From NCBI RefSeq assembly GCF_963678635.1, contig NC_087064.1, positions 69,306,123 to 69,370,122 on the forward strand: DNA of 64,000 nt, in the 5' to 3' direction. Below are positions 1-11,939 of this stretch, one piece after another. How positions within the stretch are numbered: position 1 is the first letter of the stretch; each line of letters opens with the position of its first letter. The notes below the pieces were generated by a model. That model ran no database searches and was not told where the DNA came from. It was given only the letters and a program-made list of their open reading frames with translations. This DNA is from Symsagittifera roscoffensis. Its lineage: Eukaryota; Xenacoelomorpha; Acoela; Convolutidae. The position numbers and the translations under genes were made by a program.

Positions 1-3000
1 AGTTGCAAATTTTCCAACGCCTACCAGGAAACACAAAATGGAATGGATATTCGGAACCAGGTGGTAGATTGTGTACGAGAAAAACTACAGGCACAAGACG
101 ACATGAAACAACAGCAACGATTCAGTGGCTCATTCCAGCCTAGTAAACATCCAAAACTGGAGGAAATAACTAATTTCGTAATAGTAGCCAACAGCAAGAA
201 CTCCCTGGCTATATTGAGAGAGGGAAAAGAGGCTGGATTCATTGGGCAAGCATACAAGTGGATCCTAGGTGACCAAATCAAAATCTTATACTTCTATTGG
301 TCCCGTAACTAAAATGAAGACACCGATAAGAAAAAATTAGCAATTTGATCCAAGAATTATTGGAAATGATTTTTTACTATCTATCTCTTGACTCATGTAT
401 AATAAATGGGTAAAAAATATGAAATAATTTGGTGCATTCATATTTGCAATAATTTGGTGCAAGCTCTCATATCTGTTCAAGCCAACCCGGACATAGACCC
501 TGGAATCTTGGCCAAGATATCAAACGACACCAATGTCATCGCTGTAATCAGGGCTCACACGGGCATGGACAGACGTCATCAGAATGACAATCTAGAATCA
601 CCCTCATCAAAAGAATCAAGAGACGGAGAGGAGGACGATAGCAACTGGATCAGTTTGGCTCCTTCGGATCCCAATTCGAACCAACAATTCCCCAGACAAC
701 AGACATTCCAGACTAGACTAACGGTGGACTTCATCAAGGACGCAGTCTATGCAACCGCACACGCAGTCAAACAGAGAAACCAGCAGTGGAAAACGGTATA
801 TATAAAAATAGCTATTTGAGCTCCGATTTTTCTTGTAATACTCGAATATCATACATACTAATGGAAAGTTCATTGTTGAAAAAACTGAATGAACATGTTT
901 CCATCTATAATAACGCTTTTCGCTTATTACCACACAAAACAGTACTTTAATTTTAGAAATCAGTTCGGTGTTTCCAAGAAGATCAGACCCAACAGACAGA
1001 TGAACACATAGCAGGTCTGTTCGAGTCTTTCACATTTGACCAGCTAAGGAGTAATCTATCTGGTCGGATTTCTTTCTCGAGCTCCGAGGGGCTTCAGTTC
1101 TCTCCTGATTTACTAGCAGTGAGGTACACTCTTCTTCCCAACTACTCCTTCAACAGACCCTACGACAACCCTGCAATAGGATCACCAAAGATGCTATCAA
1201 AGGTATAGTTGTCTAAACACTGCATTTGCATCAGAACAGTCAACTGGAAAAAGAGTTTTGAGACCTTTCTTAAAATTCTATAAATTATTGAATTATAGAA
1301 ACGACGGGAACTTTATCACAGACCAAAAAAATGACACAAAAGCTCAAAAAAATTTGAAGAGCTCATAATTAGTCAACGTTTAATTAAATTCACTGAGCGT
1401 ATTACAAGATTAAGCATGCGAAAAAGTCAATTGTTATCTAAATATACTATTTAGCTTGTTTCTAGGATACCCACTGGGAAATCATCGCCCAATACATGGA
1501 AAGGGGAGGGGGAGGAGGAGGGGAGGGGAAGTGGGTGGCGAGGAACCAGTCATCTTTGTTCCGAGACAGTTTCAGGGGTCTCAAAGGACTCATGTTACGC
1601 ATAGTCACCACAGTCGAGGATCCCTTCATCATCAAGACCAGAACTTCACTCGGTAACAAAATACGCGAGAGATCCAGCAAAACCACTAATTTATATATTT
1701 TCACTGGTGCACAATGGGAATAGAAACTTTCAAACTTTTAATTATTTCATTATCGTATAGCAATGAAGTATTTTTTTAGCTTTTCCTGCGAATGAAGGCG
1801 ATGGCCTTTTTGAATTCAAGAACGAATGCCTAAAAGAAGCCCGTGATGATGATGACGATATTGTATGTTTTGCTGCAGGTGTGAGCTACTCTGGCTACTG
1901 CATAGACATTCTCAATGCAATCCAGATCCATGTGCGCAGTCTGGGCACTAAGTTCGAGTATGAGCTCTACGAGGTCGGCGACAACAGCTACGGCGTCTAT
2001 GACGAAGAAAAGGGCCAGTGGACGGGACTGGTGGGCGACGTCGTCAGGGGAAAAGGTGAACACGAATGTTTTACTTGAAAAACAAACTGCGCTCAAATAG
2101 TTCTTTCGACGAAAGGTGAAATGCAGCATGTAACATTTTCAGCAGTATAATTGTTTCACCAACAAAATGAAAACTTTCCTTTAAAAATGTAAAAACCTAC
2201 ACTCTAAATGATAGGGAAAAATTCTCAACTGATTTAGGAAGACTAAGTTTTTTGTTCGAAGTTTCCTTCTGAAAATCATCATACTATATGCATCTCTTAA
2301 TTAATTAATTAATTGTAGTTCCTGCGAATCGCAGAGGAGCTATCAGTAGGCCTTAACAGTCCTGTCGAGGATAGTCCGTTTGTATTATTTCCCCACATTC
2401 CAGACTGTGTTATTTTGTTGAGCGAAGCTCTTTTTTTTGCGACTCAAGGCGGTTTTTAAGCGTCTAGAACTTTCACGTGGTACCACTATTGCAGCCAAAT
2501 TTGGTCAGGTTGTGGTAGACCTGAAGCTAGAGGTCAAGTGAGAGCTCGTCCTCACACACTATCATTGCCATGGCATGGGATCGATTACACGATCTGACGC
2601 TTCTAAAGTGAACGCCTTACCACTATGCTAAGTGCCTCTTAATCAAAGTCAAGATACTCATCAATAACTTATATCTGAAGCAGCGTTACGAGTGTTCTAT
2701 TGTTCAGCGGACATGGCTGTAGCTGGGATGATCAGGAACTACGAGCGAGAGAGTGTGGTGGACTTCACGGCCAGCTTTATGGACTACGGAGTGGGTATCC
2801 TAGTTCGAAAGCCCAGCAGGACTACCAGCGCATTCGGATTCCTAGAGCCTTTCACAGTTCAGGTTAGTGCAAATATATTCGGATTCAACCAAACCGTACT
2901 ACCAAGCACGTTCTACTCCTACCAAAAGTCTGCTTTGCAAAGTGCTTATAAGTGGGATCCCCTGCAAATAATAAATCAGTTTCAAATCCAAAAATTAGGT

Positions 3001-4707
3001 GGAAAAGCAACGATAATGATGAAGAATAATTGATACATAGAGAGGCTATTTGTTTCAGGTTTGGCTCTGCATAGCTATTGCCTCTTTCGCAGTAGGCACA
3101 TGTCTTTTCGTTTTATCCAAACTCAATTCCTACGTCCAAACTAACAACACGCAGTCAGCCATCATGCAATCAAATATAAACCACAACAACAATAGCACCA
3201 CTTCTCAGAATAGTCAAGCTGACTCCAAAGGAACGGGAGTTCCAGAAGAGGCTCCAGGAGTTGCTGAAGATGTTAAAGTAGACAGGTCTCCTCAGTTCAA
3301 CTTTCACAACAGTATGTGGTTCACTTTGGCGTCCCTGATGCAACAGGGCTGTGACGTCACTCCAAACACTGTCAGCGGGCGCATCATAGGTATTCAAGCA
3401 GAAAGGTCACTATGGCGAGAAAAACCAAACCTATAAATATCTAGCACCTTACTGCTCTTCAGCTAACATAATTATAAAAAATTGCGTATTAACTTACGTA
3501 GCTAATAGCAAAAACGGATAGACAAAAGCTTCCAACGGATTCCTTATCAGGGTTTTATTTTAAGATGTGATCCGAATTGGTTTCCGTTTTCTAGGAACCT
3601 TCTGGTGGTTCTTCACTCTCATAATCATAGCCACATATACTGCCAACTTAGCCGCCTTCCTCACAGTAACGAGAATGGACTCTCCCATAGAAGGATTGTC
3701 AGATCTAGCCACACAGGTCAGTTGACATGACCTGGTTACAACCACAACTTCATCTCAGGGTCAAATTGTGATTTCATTTTTTATTTGCAGCAAAAAGTGA
3801 TATTCGGCACAGTCGCGGACAGCAGCTTGGAAAAATTTTTTCAAAGTAAGACAACCAAAATATCAATTTAGACTAAAATTAATTCTTTTCTAATCGGATA
3901 TTTCTAAATTGCCACTTTAATTGTACAGAACAGGCTGCAGAAGATCCTACTTATAAGCAGCTATGGAAGCAAATGGACAATGCCAGATCTGAGTCGATGG
4001 TGAGTAACGTTGAAGAGGGTTACAAGAAGGCAATCAAGGGGGACTACGCCTTCATGTGGGACTACCCTGTGCTCATGTATCAGAAGAAAAAGCATTGTGA
4101 ACTGACAACTGTTGGAAAACCATTCAACAGGAAAAACTACGCCTTTGCTGTTCCAAAGAACGCTATCTATCTCGAAAGCATTACACTCAGCATTTTAGGC
4201 AAGTACTTTGTTAAAGTCAAGATTGAATATAACTTCTGTGATGTTAACTTTCTCCTTTAAGAGGTGTTCTAAATTTTTCGTACTTCAATAAATTTCACCC
4301 GAGAAAATTTATTTGCAAGGGCATCAAAAATGAGCCCATCTTGCGCTAAATACATAGCTAGAAAGAAAAATAACTTGGAAAATGTTCAGCGTATCATTTC
4401 AAAATTCCTATAATATTTATTGAAAACAAACGTTTCAGCCCTTCAAGAAACTGGAGAGCTTGAGAAACTCAGGCAGAAATGGTTCGAAGCAGAATCTCTT
4501 TGTGCTGAAGATGATTCATCGTCAACTAGCGACAGTCCTAATGCCGCGAGAGGACTGCAAATGCAGAATGTCGCTGGTGTATTCTACATACTTATCATGG
4601 GTGCCGCTCTTTCCATTTTAACTTCTCTTCTCGAAATGACTTGGCACAAATGCCAACAGGATCCGAGAATCAGAAAAAAATCCGTGAACGATTGTCGATT
4701 AGACTAA
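1..4707 (+). CDS. ionotropic glutamate receptor, kainate/AMPA-like, spliced, 5' partial
   Basis: Glutamate-gated cation channel subunit of the plasma membrane. I join 11 exons in one phase-consistent frame: <1-268, 464-795, 957-1202, 1466-1652, 1780-2055, 2708-2862, 3059-3389, 3595-3716, 3791-3845, 3929-4198 and 4439-4707, giving 836 residues plus stop. Introns are GT-AG except 4199-4438, which is GC-AG with donor GCAAGT. The frame is open from base 1, so the N-terminus lies outside the window. Order: end of the amino-terminal domain (about 1-280), ligand-binding S1 with GYCIDIL (exons 4-6), M1 ([13 protein letters not shown], about 489-508), re-entrant pore loop [14 protein letters not shown] with Gln at the Q/R-site position (3341-3343), M3 with [11 protein letters not shown] (exon 8), S2, and M4 near residues 789-812. 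Arg of S1 is kept (RESVVDF). The S2 acidic ligand residue is Asp (MWDY), not the Glu usual in AMPA/kainate subunits. S1 carries an acidic insert (DDDDD). Family is sure; subtype is not. Confidence 0.93.
2297..2638 (-). repeat. tRNA-derived SINE in a receptor intron
   Basis: This lies inside the 652-bp intron 2056-2707 of the glutamate receptor gene, in the opposite orientation. Read on the minus strand, the head near 2638 contains a perfect RNA polymerase III A box, TAGCATAGTGG, followed about 35 bases later by a B-box-like TAATCGATCCC. The body runs on and ends in an (AATT)n tail, seen on the plus strand as repeated ttaa at 2297-2314. This is the classic SINE order of tRNA-like head, body and simple-repeat tail. 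The intron is two to nine times longer than the others in the gene, which fits an insertion. Exact ends and target duplication were not resolved. Confidence 0.62.
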
Positions 4708-6639
4708 TTCAAAAACTTATCTTTCAGAATACATTATCATTTCGCATCTTTTTGAAGTTAGATGAAAAGAATCTAGCAACGATTTGCCGTCAAATAATGC
4801 TCATCAAGAAATGGATTTGTTTGGGCGTATTAGTTTTATCAAAATTCACGCTGATTTTCAATTAAAACTATTCGCATAAGAAAATTCAGAATCCAATTAC
4901 AAATTTGCATCGCAATCGTATGCGCCACATTGTTGTTGTTGTTTGTAGCTGCAAACAGGAAGGGCCGTCCAACTCGAATTTTCACTTTCGTTTACTTCCA
5001 ATAATCCACAATCAAAGATAGTGGAGATTGATTCATCCTTTCTTCTAACGTCCGTTTTCTTCTTTCGTCAAAAAGTAAATGTTCCCAGGATTCGCTAAGA
5101 TCGGGAAGGCCCCCACCATTGCAGTACTGAGTAAAACCCTTTCTAAGGGCCTGTTTTGGTACGGAAAACGGAGCAAACCTCCCGAGCCTGGTTCAAACAG
5201 ATGGCTTTGGTATCCAACTTCGGTACCCAATGTACCACATTCGAAAGCGCCGTCAACAAAGAGGGTCAAATTCACCTCAGAAAACCACAGAATATGTCAC
5301 TATCTTAGTTAGTGAATATGGAGAGCTTCTTACTGAATTATGAAACAAAACCTTAACTTTAATGACCCGAATAGGGGTTAAAATCGGGTGTACAATCTCG
5401 GTTACAAGCAATTCGACTCATTCAGGTTATTCAAATTTGGGACTACTACAAAAAAGCACAAAACAGAACGACAATTGGAATGCTCAGGTACTTTCGACAA
5501 ACGAGCGTTGCCTCAGACAAAATTCCTAAGAACTAAACATAAGAAAAAGGTAACAAGTTTAATTACAGGGTAAAAAGTCTACCGCCCGAACCCAGCCGAG
5601 CAAGAGCTTCGCAACACTTGCGATAACACAACGGGGTCCAATCACCCGAAAATTGAATGTAGATCCATTCACCGGGGGCTATTCTTATGCGCTAAGAACC
5701 GAATGGGCGAAAAAAGTCGTGAGCGAAGGACCGAAAACAAAATAAACCGAAGTCAATTTTTAAAAAGAGGTAATTGCCATTCAAGTAAAATGAATTAAAT
5801 GAAGCAATATTTTGCTTCTTTCAAAACGAAATCCTTGAAATATAAAATTTGTTCCAATTTGGCGGCGGTCAAGGACAATTTGATAATTTTTCATATTTAT
5901 GCCGTTTTTTATATTCGGCCAATATCAATATTCAGTCCCTGGAAATGTTATTTTTTTTTCTCCAAATTTTAGATTACTGAAATCTGATTAGCTGACTTTT
6001 ATTTTCGGACATTTGGTCCTTCGCGTATGAAGCATTCCGCCTCATACACCCATAAATCAACACTATCTGTTTCAGATCACGGGCGTCGCGGGGATAACCG
6101 GCTCTCGTTTTCGGATAGCGTCGTACCGTATCCTGTTTTGGCAAGCTCGCGACACTTTGGCTCGATTGAGGCAGATACTTTAATAATTTTCGGGTTCATC
6201 GATTTACTTTCAATTTTCGTGTGGGCGGACCTTTATTTAGAGTCAATGAATGTAGTTCAAACTCTTGAATACACTACCGGACAAAATAAAGCGCAAACTT
6301 TTTTCTCTAAAATGCCTGTTTTCAAAGATGATTTTGGACAAATTTCAGAAAATTTTTACATAGAACAAGAGCAAATGATCAGAGCTGCCCTGTATGAAAT
6401 TATCAAATTGCAAACCAGTTTTTTTCCGGTCTGAAAATGCTAGTTTTCACAATCTGCAATACATTGTTCAAAACGCGTGCTGAGCTTAGTAAAGTTGTCA
6501 CACTGAGCAGTTCAATAATATCGCTTAGAATGTTTCACATCACATGAACACCATTTTTTCTCCGCTTTTTCGAGAAAGGATTCGCATCGATGCAAAACTT
6601 AGAGCAGATCGTAAAAACTGGCATTTTCAAACCCGGAAA
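4708..6639. other. intergenic, no gene recognised
   Basis: AT-rich DNA downstream of the receptor stop codon. Short open frames exist on both strands (for example 5079-5312 + and 5045-5275 -, 6027-6434 +), but none shows a known domain, a splice-consistent extension or a biased composition. The 5050-5290 and 5580-5760 stretches are more GC-rich than their surroundings and may be old repeat fragments. No AATAAA was found close behind the receptor stop; the first clear one is near 5744. Confidence 0.5.
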
Positions 6640-7634
6640 AAGACTAGTAAGTCCTTGAAACCAAATTTTGATAATTTCATAGAGGGCAGCAAGCAGTTCG
6701 CCAAGCTGCAAGCAGATCTTCCGGCAGCCAAAAGTTTCTTCCGCAAGCTTTTTTTAGCCTCAGTAGGAGCAAAAGCTACCTTAAGTGAAATTTTTGGTTT
6801 GGAGCAGGAGGATGGAACAAATAATGATGGATTAAAACTTTGGCTTGATTCAGCAAAATGTGAACTAGCTCCGGAAAACGGATTCTAAAAAAAATAGACG
6901 GAGCTCATTTTGATAACGAAGTTTCTCAAATGATTTTGAAACAAGAACCTATTGATGCGAAACGGTTCAATGCTTGTCAGGAGAGGTTCGGATCACAATG
7001 GCTGAAAGTCATGCCATGTAAAAATCTAAGATTAAAGTTATCAAAACAGCGGCTCAGAATTGCAATTGGACTCCACCTAGGTTCAAAAATTTGTGAATAA
7101 CATAGATGCTTTTGCGGGAAAAATTTAACCGAAGATGAATGGCATGGACTATCTTGTCTGAAAAGTGCAAAGAGATTCTCTAGGCATTCAAATTTGAATG
7201 CCCTTATATAGCTAAGTTTCGCCTCCGATCATTCCTTCTGTTTAAGAGCCACGACACCTCCACAGGATAGGTCAGAAGCGACAAGGTTGACTCCCTAGCC
7301 ACTAGTAGAATAAGCGCAGACTCGGTTTGTAACCCCGGAACGGCGACGGCGCATATCTGACAAATATAGATTTAATTAATGATGAATATATTTTCTAACC
7401 AATAGCTTTCGAAGTTCAAGGTGCCGCCGGTTCTAGCACTGAGATTTTTCTAAACAAGCTCTGTAACAACTTGAGTACGTGTACCGAGGAATCGACAACA
7501 AGTAGTTTTCTTAAGCAGAGTCTCTTCGCAATACAGTTAGCGAACGCTGCCTGTGTACTCGGCACTATTAATGATAAAACTACTTTCGAAGAATTTTTTT
7601 TAGAACCAAGGGAACAAAAGCGCAAATTCGTATA
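6640..7634 (+). pseudogene. relic of a retroelement RT C-terminal region
   Basis: Several frames together spell the C-terminal part found behind the reverse transcriptase of many invertebrate non-LTR-type elements. First comes a helical segment with LPAAKSFFRKLFLASVGAKA and LSEIFG (about 6718-6810). Next is a block with GSQWLKVMPCKNLRLKL and LRIAIGLHLG (about 6985-7090). Then comes a zinc-binding-like stretch C-x-C-G, HGLSC, KSAKRFSRH (about 7105-7190), and finally FLKQSLFAIQLANAACVLGTI (about 7510-7570). The zinc-like stretch is interrupted by an in-frame TAA next to CE, and frames shift at least twice, so the copy is dead. The upstream RT core is not present. Clade is uncertain. Confidence 0.6.
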
Positions 7635-8284
7635 AGTATCTGATAGACCCGTAGCTTCATATCAGGTCAATCTTGTTGAGTTTCTTTGAACTCCAGTTTA
7701 TTTTGTGCAGGTGTTATTTTTCTCAATCTGGTTGGCTTGATTCCCAACTAATTGACTCTCTTTACTTCTACCCACGTTATACTTTACTCTTCCATATCTA
7801 GAAAATTCATACGATTTTGACTGGAATATGAGATTAAGGAACTCCTGAGTGTAACCGCGTTTACTATGATACTTTTGACATTCTGAATAATTTTTTTTAA
7901 AAAAAAAAGAAAAATTAGAGGTCAGCCAAAACATACTAAAAAACTGTCGACTAGGGGCAGTATTTGCTGCATTCTCAATGATTACGTTCTAAACAAAAAA
8001 TTAAATTTATACATCAACCAAATCTAAGATTTAGAACAATATTTTCATAGAATTTATTTTATAGTAAATTTCTGACATTTCTTTATCTTACTTAAAATTT
8101 CCTAAACATTTTCTCGTCTGTAAATCATTTATAATATTTTCGTTAACCTGACGTTTGACAGTTTCCAACACGTTCGAATACATATTTTGACATTCTTTTC
8201 TCATTTAATGCTCATGAAAACATAGGAAATGCTCGAAAATAGCAAAAAACCGTAAAAAACTGGATTTCCTATGACATACTATCT
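7635..8284. other. AT-rich intergenic stretch
   Basis: No coding signal is visible on either strand. It holds homopolymer and AT-rich runs (for example around 7890-7915). Confidence 0.5.
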
Positions 8285-8292
8285 GGTAGAAT

Positions 8293-8730
8293 CAGTGTTG
8301 GAAAAAAATCGGATTTTTATTTAAAAAATCAAAAAATCGGATTTTTTTGATTTAAATCGGATTTTTTTGATTTAAATCAAAGTCACCTACAGTGTAAAGT
8401 CACCTACAGTGTAAGCTGGAGAACATTTTAACTGCACAACATTTCATAATTGCAGATGATACACTTTGAAAGCATAATATAATACTTCACAATCATCGGG
8501 ACATGTTTAGGGTTTTCAAAACGAAAACCAGCTTTGCTGATTTTTCCACTCCTAGGCGATTGCGCTCCTTGGAATGTACCCAACTGTAGGTTGAAAAAAT
8601 TCTCTCCAGGTCCGCCGTTGAGAAATAAACACTAGAAATAAATCAACCATAAAGGCTTTGATTTAAATCTTGATTTAAATCGGATTTTTACTGTTGATTT
8701 AAATCAATTGATTTAAATCAGCCAACACTG
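8293..8730. mobile_element. non-autonomous hAT-type MITE with 8-bp TSD
   Basis: The 438-bp element starts with CAGTGTTGG (8293-8301) and ends with the exact inverted copy CCAACACTG (8722-8730). It is flanked on both sides by the same 8 bases, GGTAGAAT (8285-8292 and 8731-8738). An 8-bp target duplication with CAGTG-type termini is diagnostic of the hAT transposase superfamily. Sub-terminal parts at both ends are rich in the palindrome GATTTAAATC and its variants. A 17-bp segment (aaagtcacctacagtgt) is tandemly duplicated near 8380-8413. There is no transposase, so it would need one supplied in trans. The perfect termini and target duplication suggest a fairly recent insertion. Confidence 0.88.
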
Positions 8731-8738
8731 GGTAGAAT

Positions 8739-10252
8739 GAGCAACACTATAACAATTGTTAGTCAGACTTTAACCAACAGACCTCTAACAATTGCGATGT
8801 TCGAAAGACTACGGAAACTACAAAGATTATATTGTCAGGTAGCATGCAATACTACAAAAATTGTCTGTTATAACTCAGCCAGAGGTTTCAAATCCTTCAG
8901 ATTTAGATTTTAAACTACAAGTATATTTCATAGTTTGAAGAATGCTTACAAATTTTGTTTATAATGTTCTGATGGATCCTTTCAAAAAATTTCCTTTTTC
9001 TGAAAACAATCTGTGGGACATACGCTCAGGGAAAAAATATATTTGGAAGCGTCATAACCATAGCCCCTGCTGCTCTAGGCGTATCAGGTGAAATCTATGG
9101 TTCATTTGTTGGTGTATAATAATTCATAAAGTTATCATATTTGCCCCAAAAAACTTCCAAGACGAACACTGCTCAATCAAATATCCGCCCCATATGAGAG
9201 TACAAATTCCAAAAAGAAGAAAAATTTCCATCTCCTCGAGATACAAACAAACTAATTTTGCAGCACAATCTGACAATTTGCCATAATCGATGCAACGGGT
9301 TCAAGGCGAGACCAATAGAAATGCTGCTTTCGATTTTGCATGACTCTGCATCTCAGCTAAAGTCTATCCCAAACAAACGAATGCGCCAATTATCTTCAAT
9401 AATTTCCGCGAGCTGAACATTCTTGCTATCGTATCGAACAGGGCGATTGTCGAGACAGATAAAGGATATTCGCTACATCGAGGACACAGAAAAATCACCC
9501 GTCAGTTGGACCACGACTGAGACTCAACAGGACTGATCAACGAGGCTAAAAACTTCGCAGAATGTTGGTTCTGAAAAAAGAACGACAACTGTAAAAAGGC
9601 TAAAGAAACAATGAAAATCAATTTCGAACTGAACGGTTCCTTTTCTAGTATTTGTTGTTTTAGAGCGTCCCAGTAGCCTCAAAAACTATTAGACACAAGA
9701 ATTAAATGTCTTAGCACGGCATAACTTATGAATTCAAAAAAATGAAATGACCCCACGCAACGCCAAGGAGTGCGGTCGCTGTAAGAAAAAAAGTTTTAAA
9801 TCTAGTGCCTCGATATGATTGCGAAGAATTTTACGTTAAAAAATATATAAATACGTTTTCGTTGCTGTTTGGCATGCATTACCACTGTAAAAGAAGCGTT
9901 GACGAATTAAGATGTAACATTCGCCCAGAGATTACACAGCGACGGAAAGAAACATTATTGACGACTAACTGACTTCAGATACCTTAATTCTACGTGTTTT
10001 TCACCGTCTCTACCTAGACAGTTGATTATGGGCTTTTAAGGGTCGAAAATCATGTAAAAGCTTTAAGGACATCAGTCAAACGAATCTCACTTAGCTTTCG
10101 ACTTACATATTAATTCAACCACATTGCTTGGTCTTGGATCCCAGACTACGTGATTATAACAAAAAACAGGGCTAAAAACCATAACTGATAACTATATTTA
10201 GTGGCTGTTATATATCGGATCCATCAGAGTGGGATAACATTTGTTCTTTCTC
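8739..10252. other. intergenic, unrecognised
   Basis: No open frame of note and no recognised domain between the MITE and the 5' LTR of element 1. Composition is AT-rich with no clear tandem repeat. Nothing supportable to annotate. Confidence 0.5.
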
Positions 10253-11309
10253 TGTGCCAGTCAGTCATATTTGGAAGTTTGACCTTGAGAAACGCAAGAA
10301 ACATGATTTTGGGGTAAAATGTCATTCTCAAGTTTCTCGCGACAACTGAAAATATCAGAAATATAATATCAGAAGAACCGATTTACAATCGCGGGAAAGT
10401 GGTCAAAAAATCAGTGGGAAATTGCTATTCGCAATTTACAGATATAATATCATACGAGAGTAGAGCTGTCTTATTCTTGTCAGAAGTCAGAAAGCAATCA
10501 CGAGTGGAAGGAGAGCAAATTTGAGTGGACCAAAATGAGCCTTCGGTGGGAAGGTAGGCATCCGAGGTCTCCCAAAGGTCCAGCCCCAAAAACTTATTTC
10601 CCAAGTCAAAACTCATTTCTCAAGCTGGAGCTTGTTAATTTAAAACTTCTCGAGTCAAACTTAATTCCTCAGATATTCTAGAGTTACTTGTTAATTTAGT
10701 TACTCCAATTCTAGATTGTTCCGGTATGTGAGCACCCAATTTAATTTTCTTTAGTGTGTTTTACATTGTTATGTTGAGATAAGGAGAGTTTTAGGTTGAT
10801 CCATCTGAAATGGATCAAAGTTCCACTGTCTAATAAAAAGCAACTATACGGATTGTTCCGACTCTGTTTTTAACAGCGTTCGCGTGTTTTAGGTATTTTG
10901 AAACCTAAGTATGGGGACGTTCTTATTTTCTAGAGTGAGGGGGTATTTTGGTAGTGGCCTTTAAGCTGTAACAAAGGTTTCAGTATCATGTCGCAAGTGA
11001 ACCGAATTGGCTCCGACCGTTTGAGGTGGAAAAACAGAAGAGATAGTGTCCCTGACTCTAGAACCAATGGTTATAGGGCCTATTTTTCTTTAACCTGATA
11101 TGTGACTTAAGTTGAGCAGGCGACTGTTACATTGTGTTTTTATGGCGCTCCTGGGTGTTTTTACGACATCAAGACTACGGGATCAAACCCACTTGACACA
11201 GCTCCGGCCTAAATGCCCATTCTAGAGTACCGGTGGTACGGTTCAGCGGGAACGTATAAATCTCCGGTTGTACTGTGATAGCTTTTTAAGAAAACTCAAG
11301 AAAATTTTC
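10253..11309 (+). repeat. element 1 5' LTR
   Basis: Direct repeat of about 1.06 kb matching 35616-36681. It opens with TGTGCCAGTC. A polyadenylation signal AATAAA sits at 10832-10837, inside a shared block containing gttccactgtctaataaaaa. Similarity to the other copy fades just before the primer-binding site at 11310. Several indels and substitutions separate the two copies. The left edge is firm and the right edge is uncertain by about 10 bases. Confidence 0.9.
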
Positions 11310-11327
11310 TGGTACGCTCTCCGAACG
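11310..11327 (+). promoter_or_regulatory. element 1 primer-binding site
   Basis: Immediately after the 5' LTR the sequence reads TGGTACGCTCTCCGAAC. A TGG start right at the LTR edge is what a site complementary to a tRNA 3' CCA end looks like. The tRNA used cannot be named from this alone. Confidence 0.55.
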
Positions 11328-11623
11328 AGGCCTAGCTAACCGAGTAAGGGGAGGGGTAACTAGGAAGACAAAAAACGAGTAAAAGACAAAAGCAAACTAA
11401 AAAAAACAAAAAAAAGAATAGAAAAATGCACAAAAAACATAAAAAATAAAAAGGACAGTGGCTTTGACTTCCAGATTGGGTGGATCAAACCTTTATATTA
11501 ATTGAAATAGTATACCCATACTGTTTTCCAATAAGACCGATCGTTTCGATCAAGTCAGCAACTTTATACAGGTGCCCGAGTTTGGGGCGTTGTTAAGGGT
11601 TTTCAGATAGCTTGCAACTTCAC

Positions 11624-11939
11624 CGGACCACTAGGAGACTCGACTGGAACCGGTGACCAGCCAAGTGGGAAAGTGGTTCTCAGGAAGTGTTCTCAGGAAG
11701 TGTTGGAAACGCCAAAGTGACATCCAGCACGGACAAGAACAAACAGAGAAGGGCACACAGTGGTGTTCTGTTTGGTCAATCGACGGACCACTAGGAGACT
11801 TGACTGGAACGGGTGACCAGTCAAGTGGGAAAGTGGTACTGAAGAGTGGTGCTTGACACGCCAAGGAGGCAACCAGCACGGAATCGCAACAAACAGAGAA
11901 GGACTCACTGGGGTGTTCTGTTTGGTCAATCGGGTATCA
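11624..11939 (+). repeat. two tandem copies of a ~159-bp leader repeat
   Basis: The block starting ggaccactaggagact at about 11625 recurs at about 11784, and both copies end with ggtgttctgtttggtcaatc. The first copy contains a smaller nested duplication of ttctcaggaagtg near 11678-11703. The surrounding leader of element 1 (11328-12784) has no convincing coding frame and is rich in G runs around 12100-12180. Confidence 0.8.

Noticed and set aside
5045-5312. Opposed ORFs of 76-77 codons
   Set aside because: Both strands are open by composition; no motif, no splice context.
6027-6434. 135-codon ORF
   Set aside because: No recognisable domain or codon signal; probably chance in AT-rich DNA.
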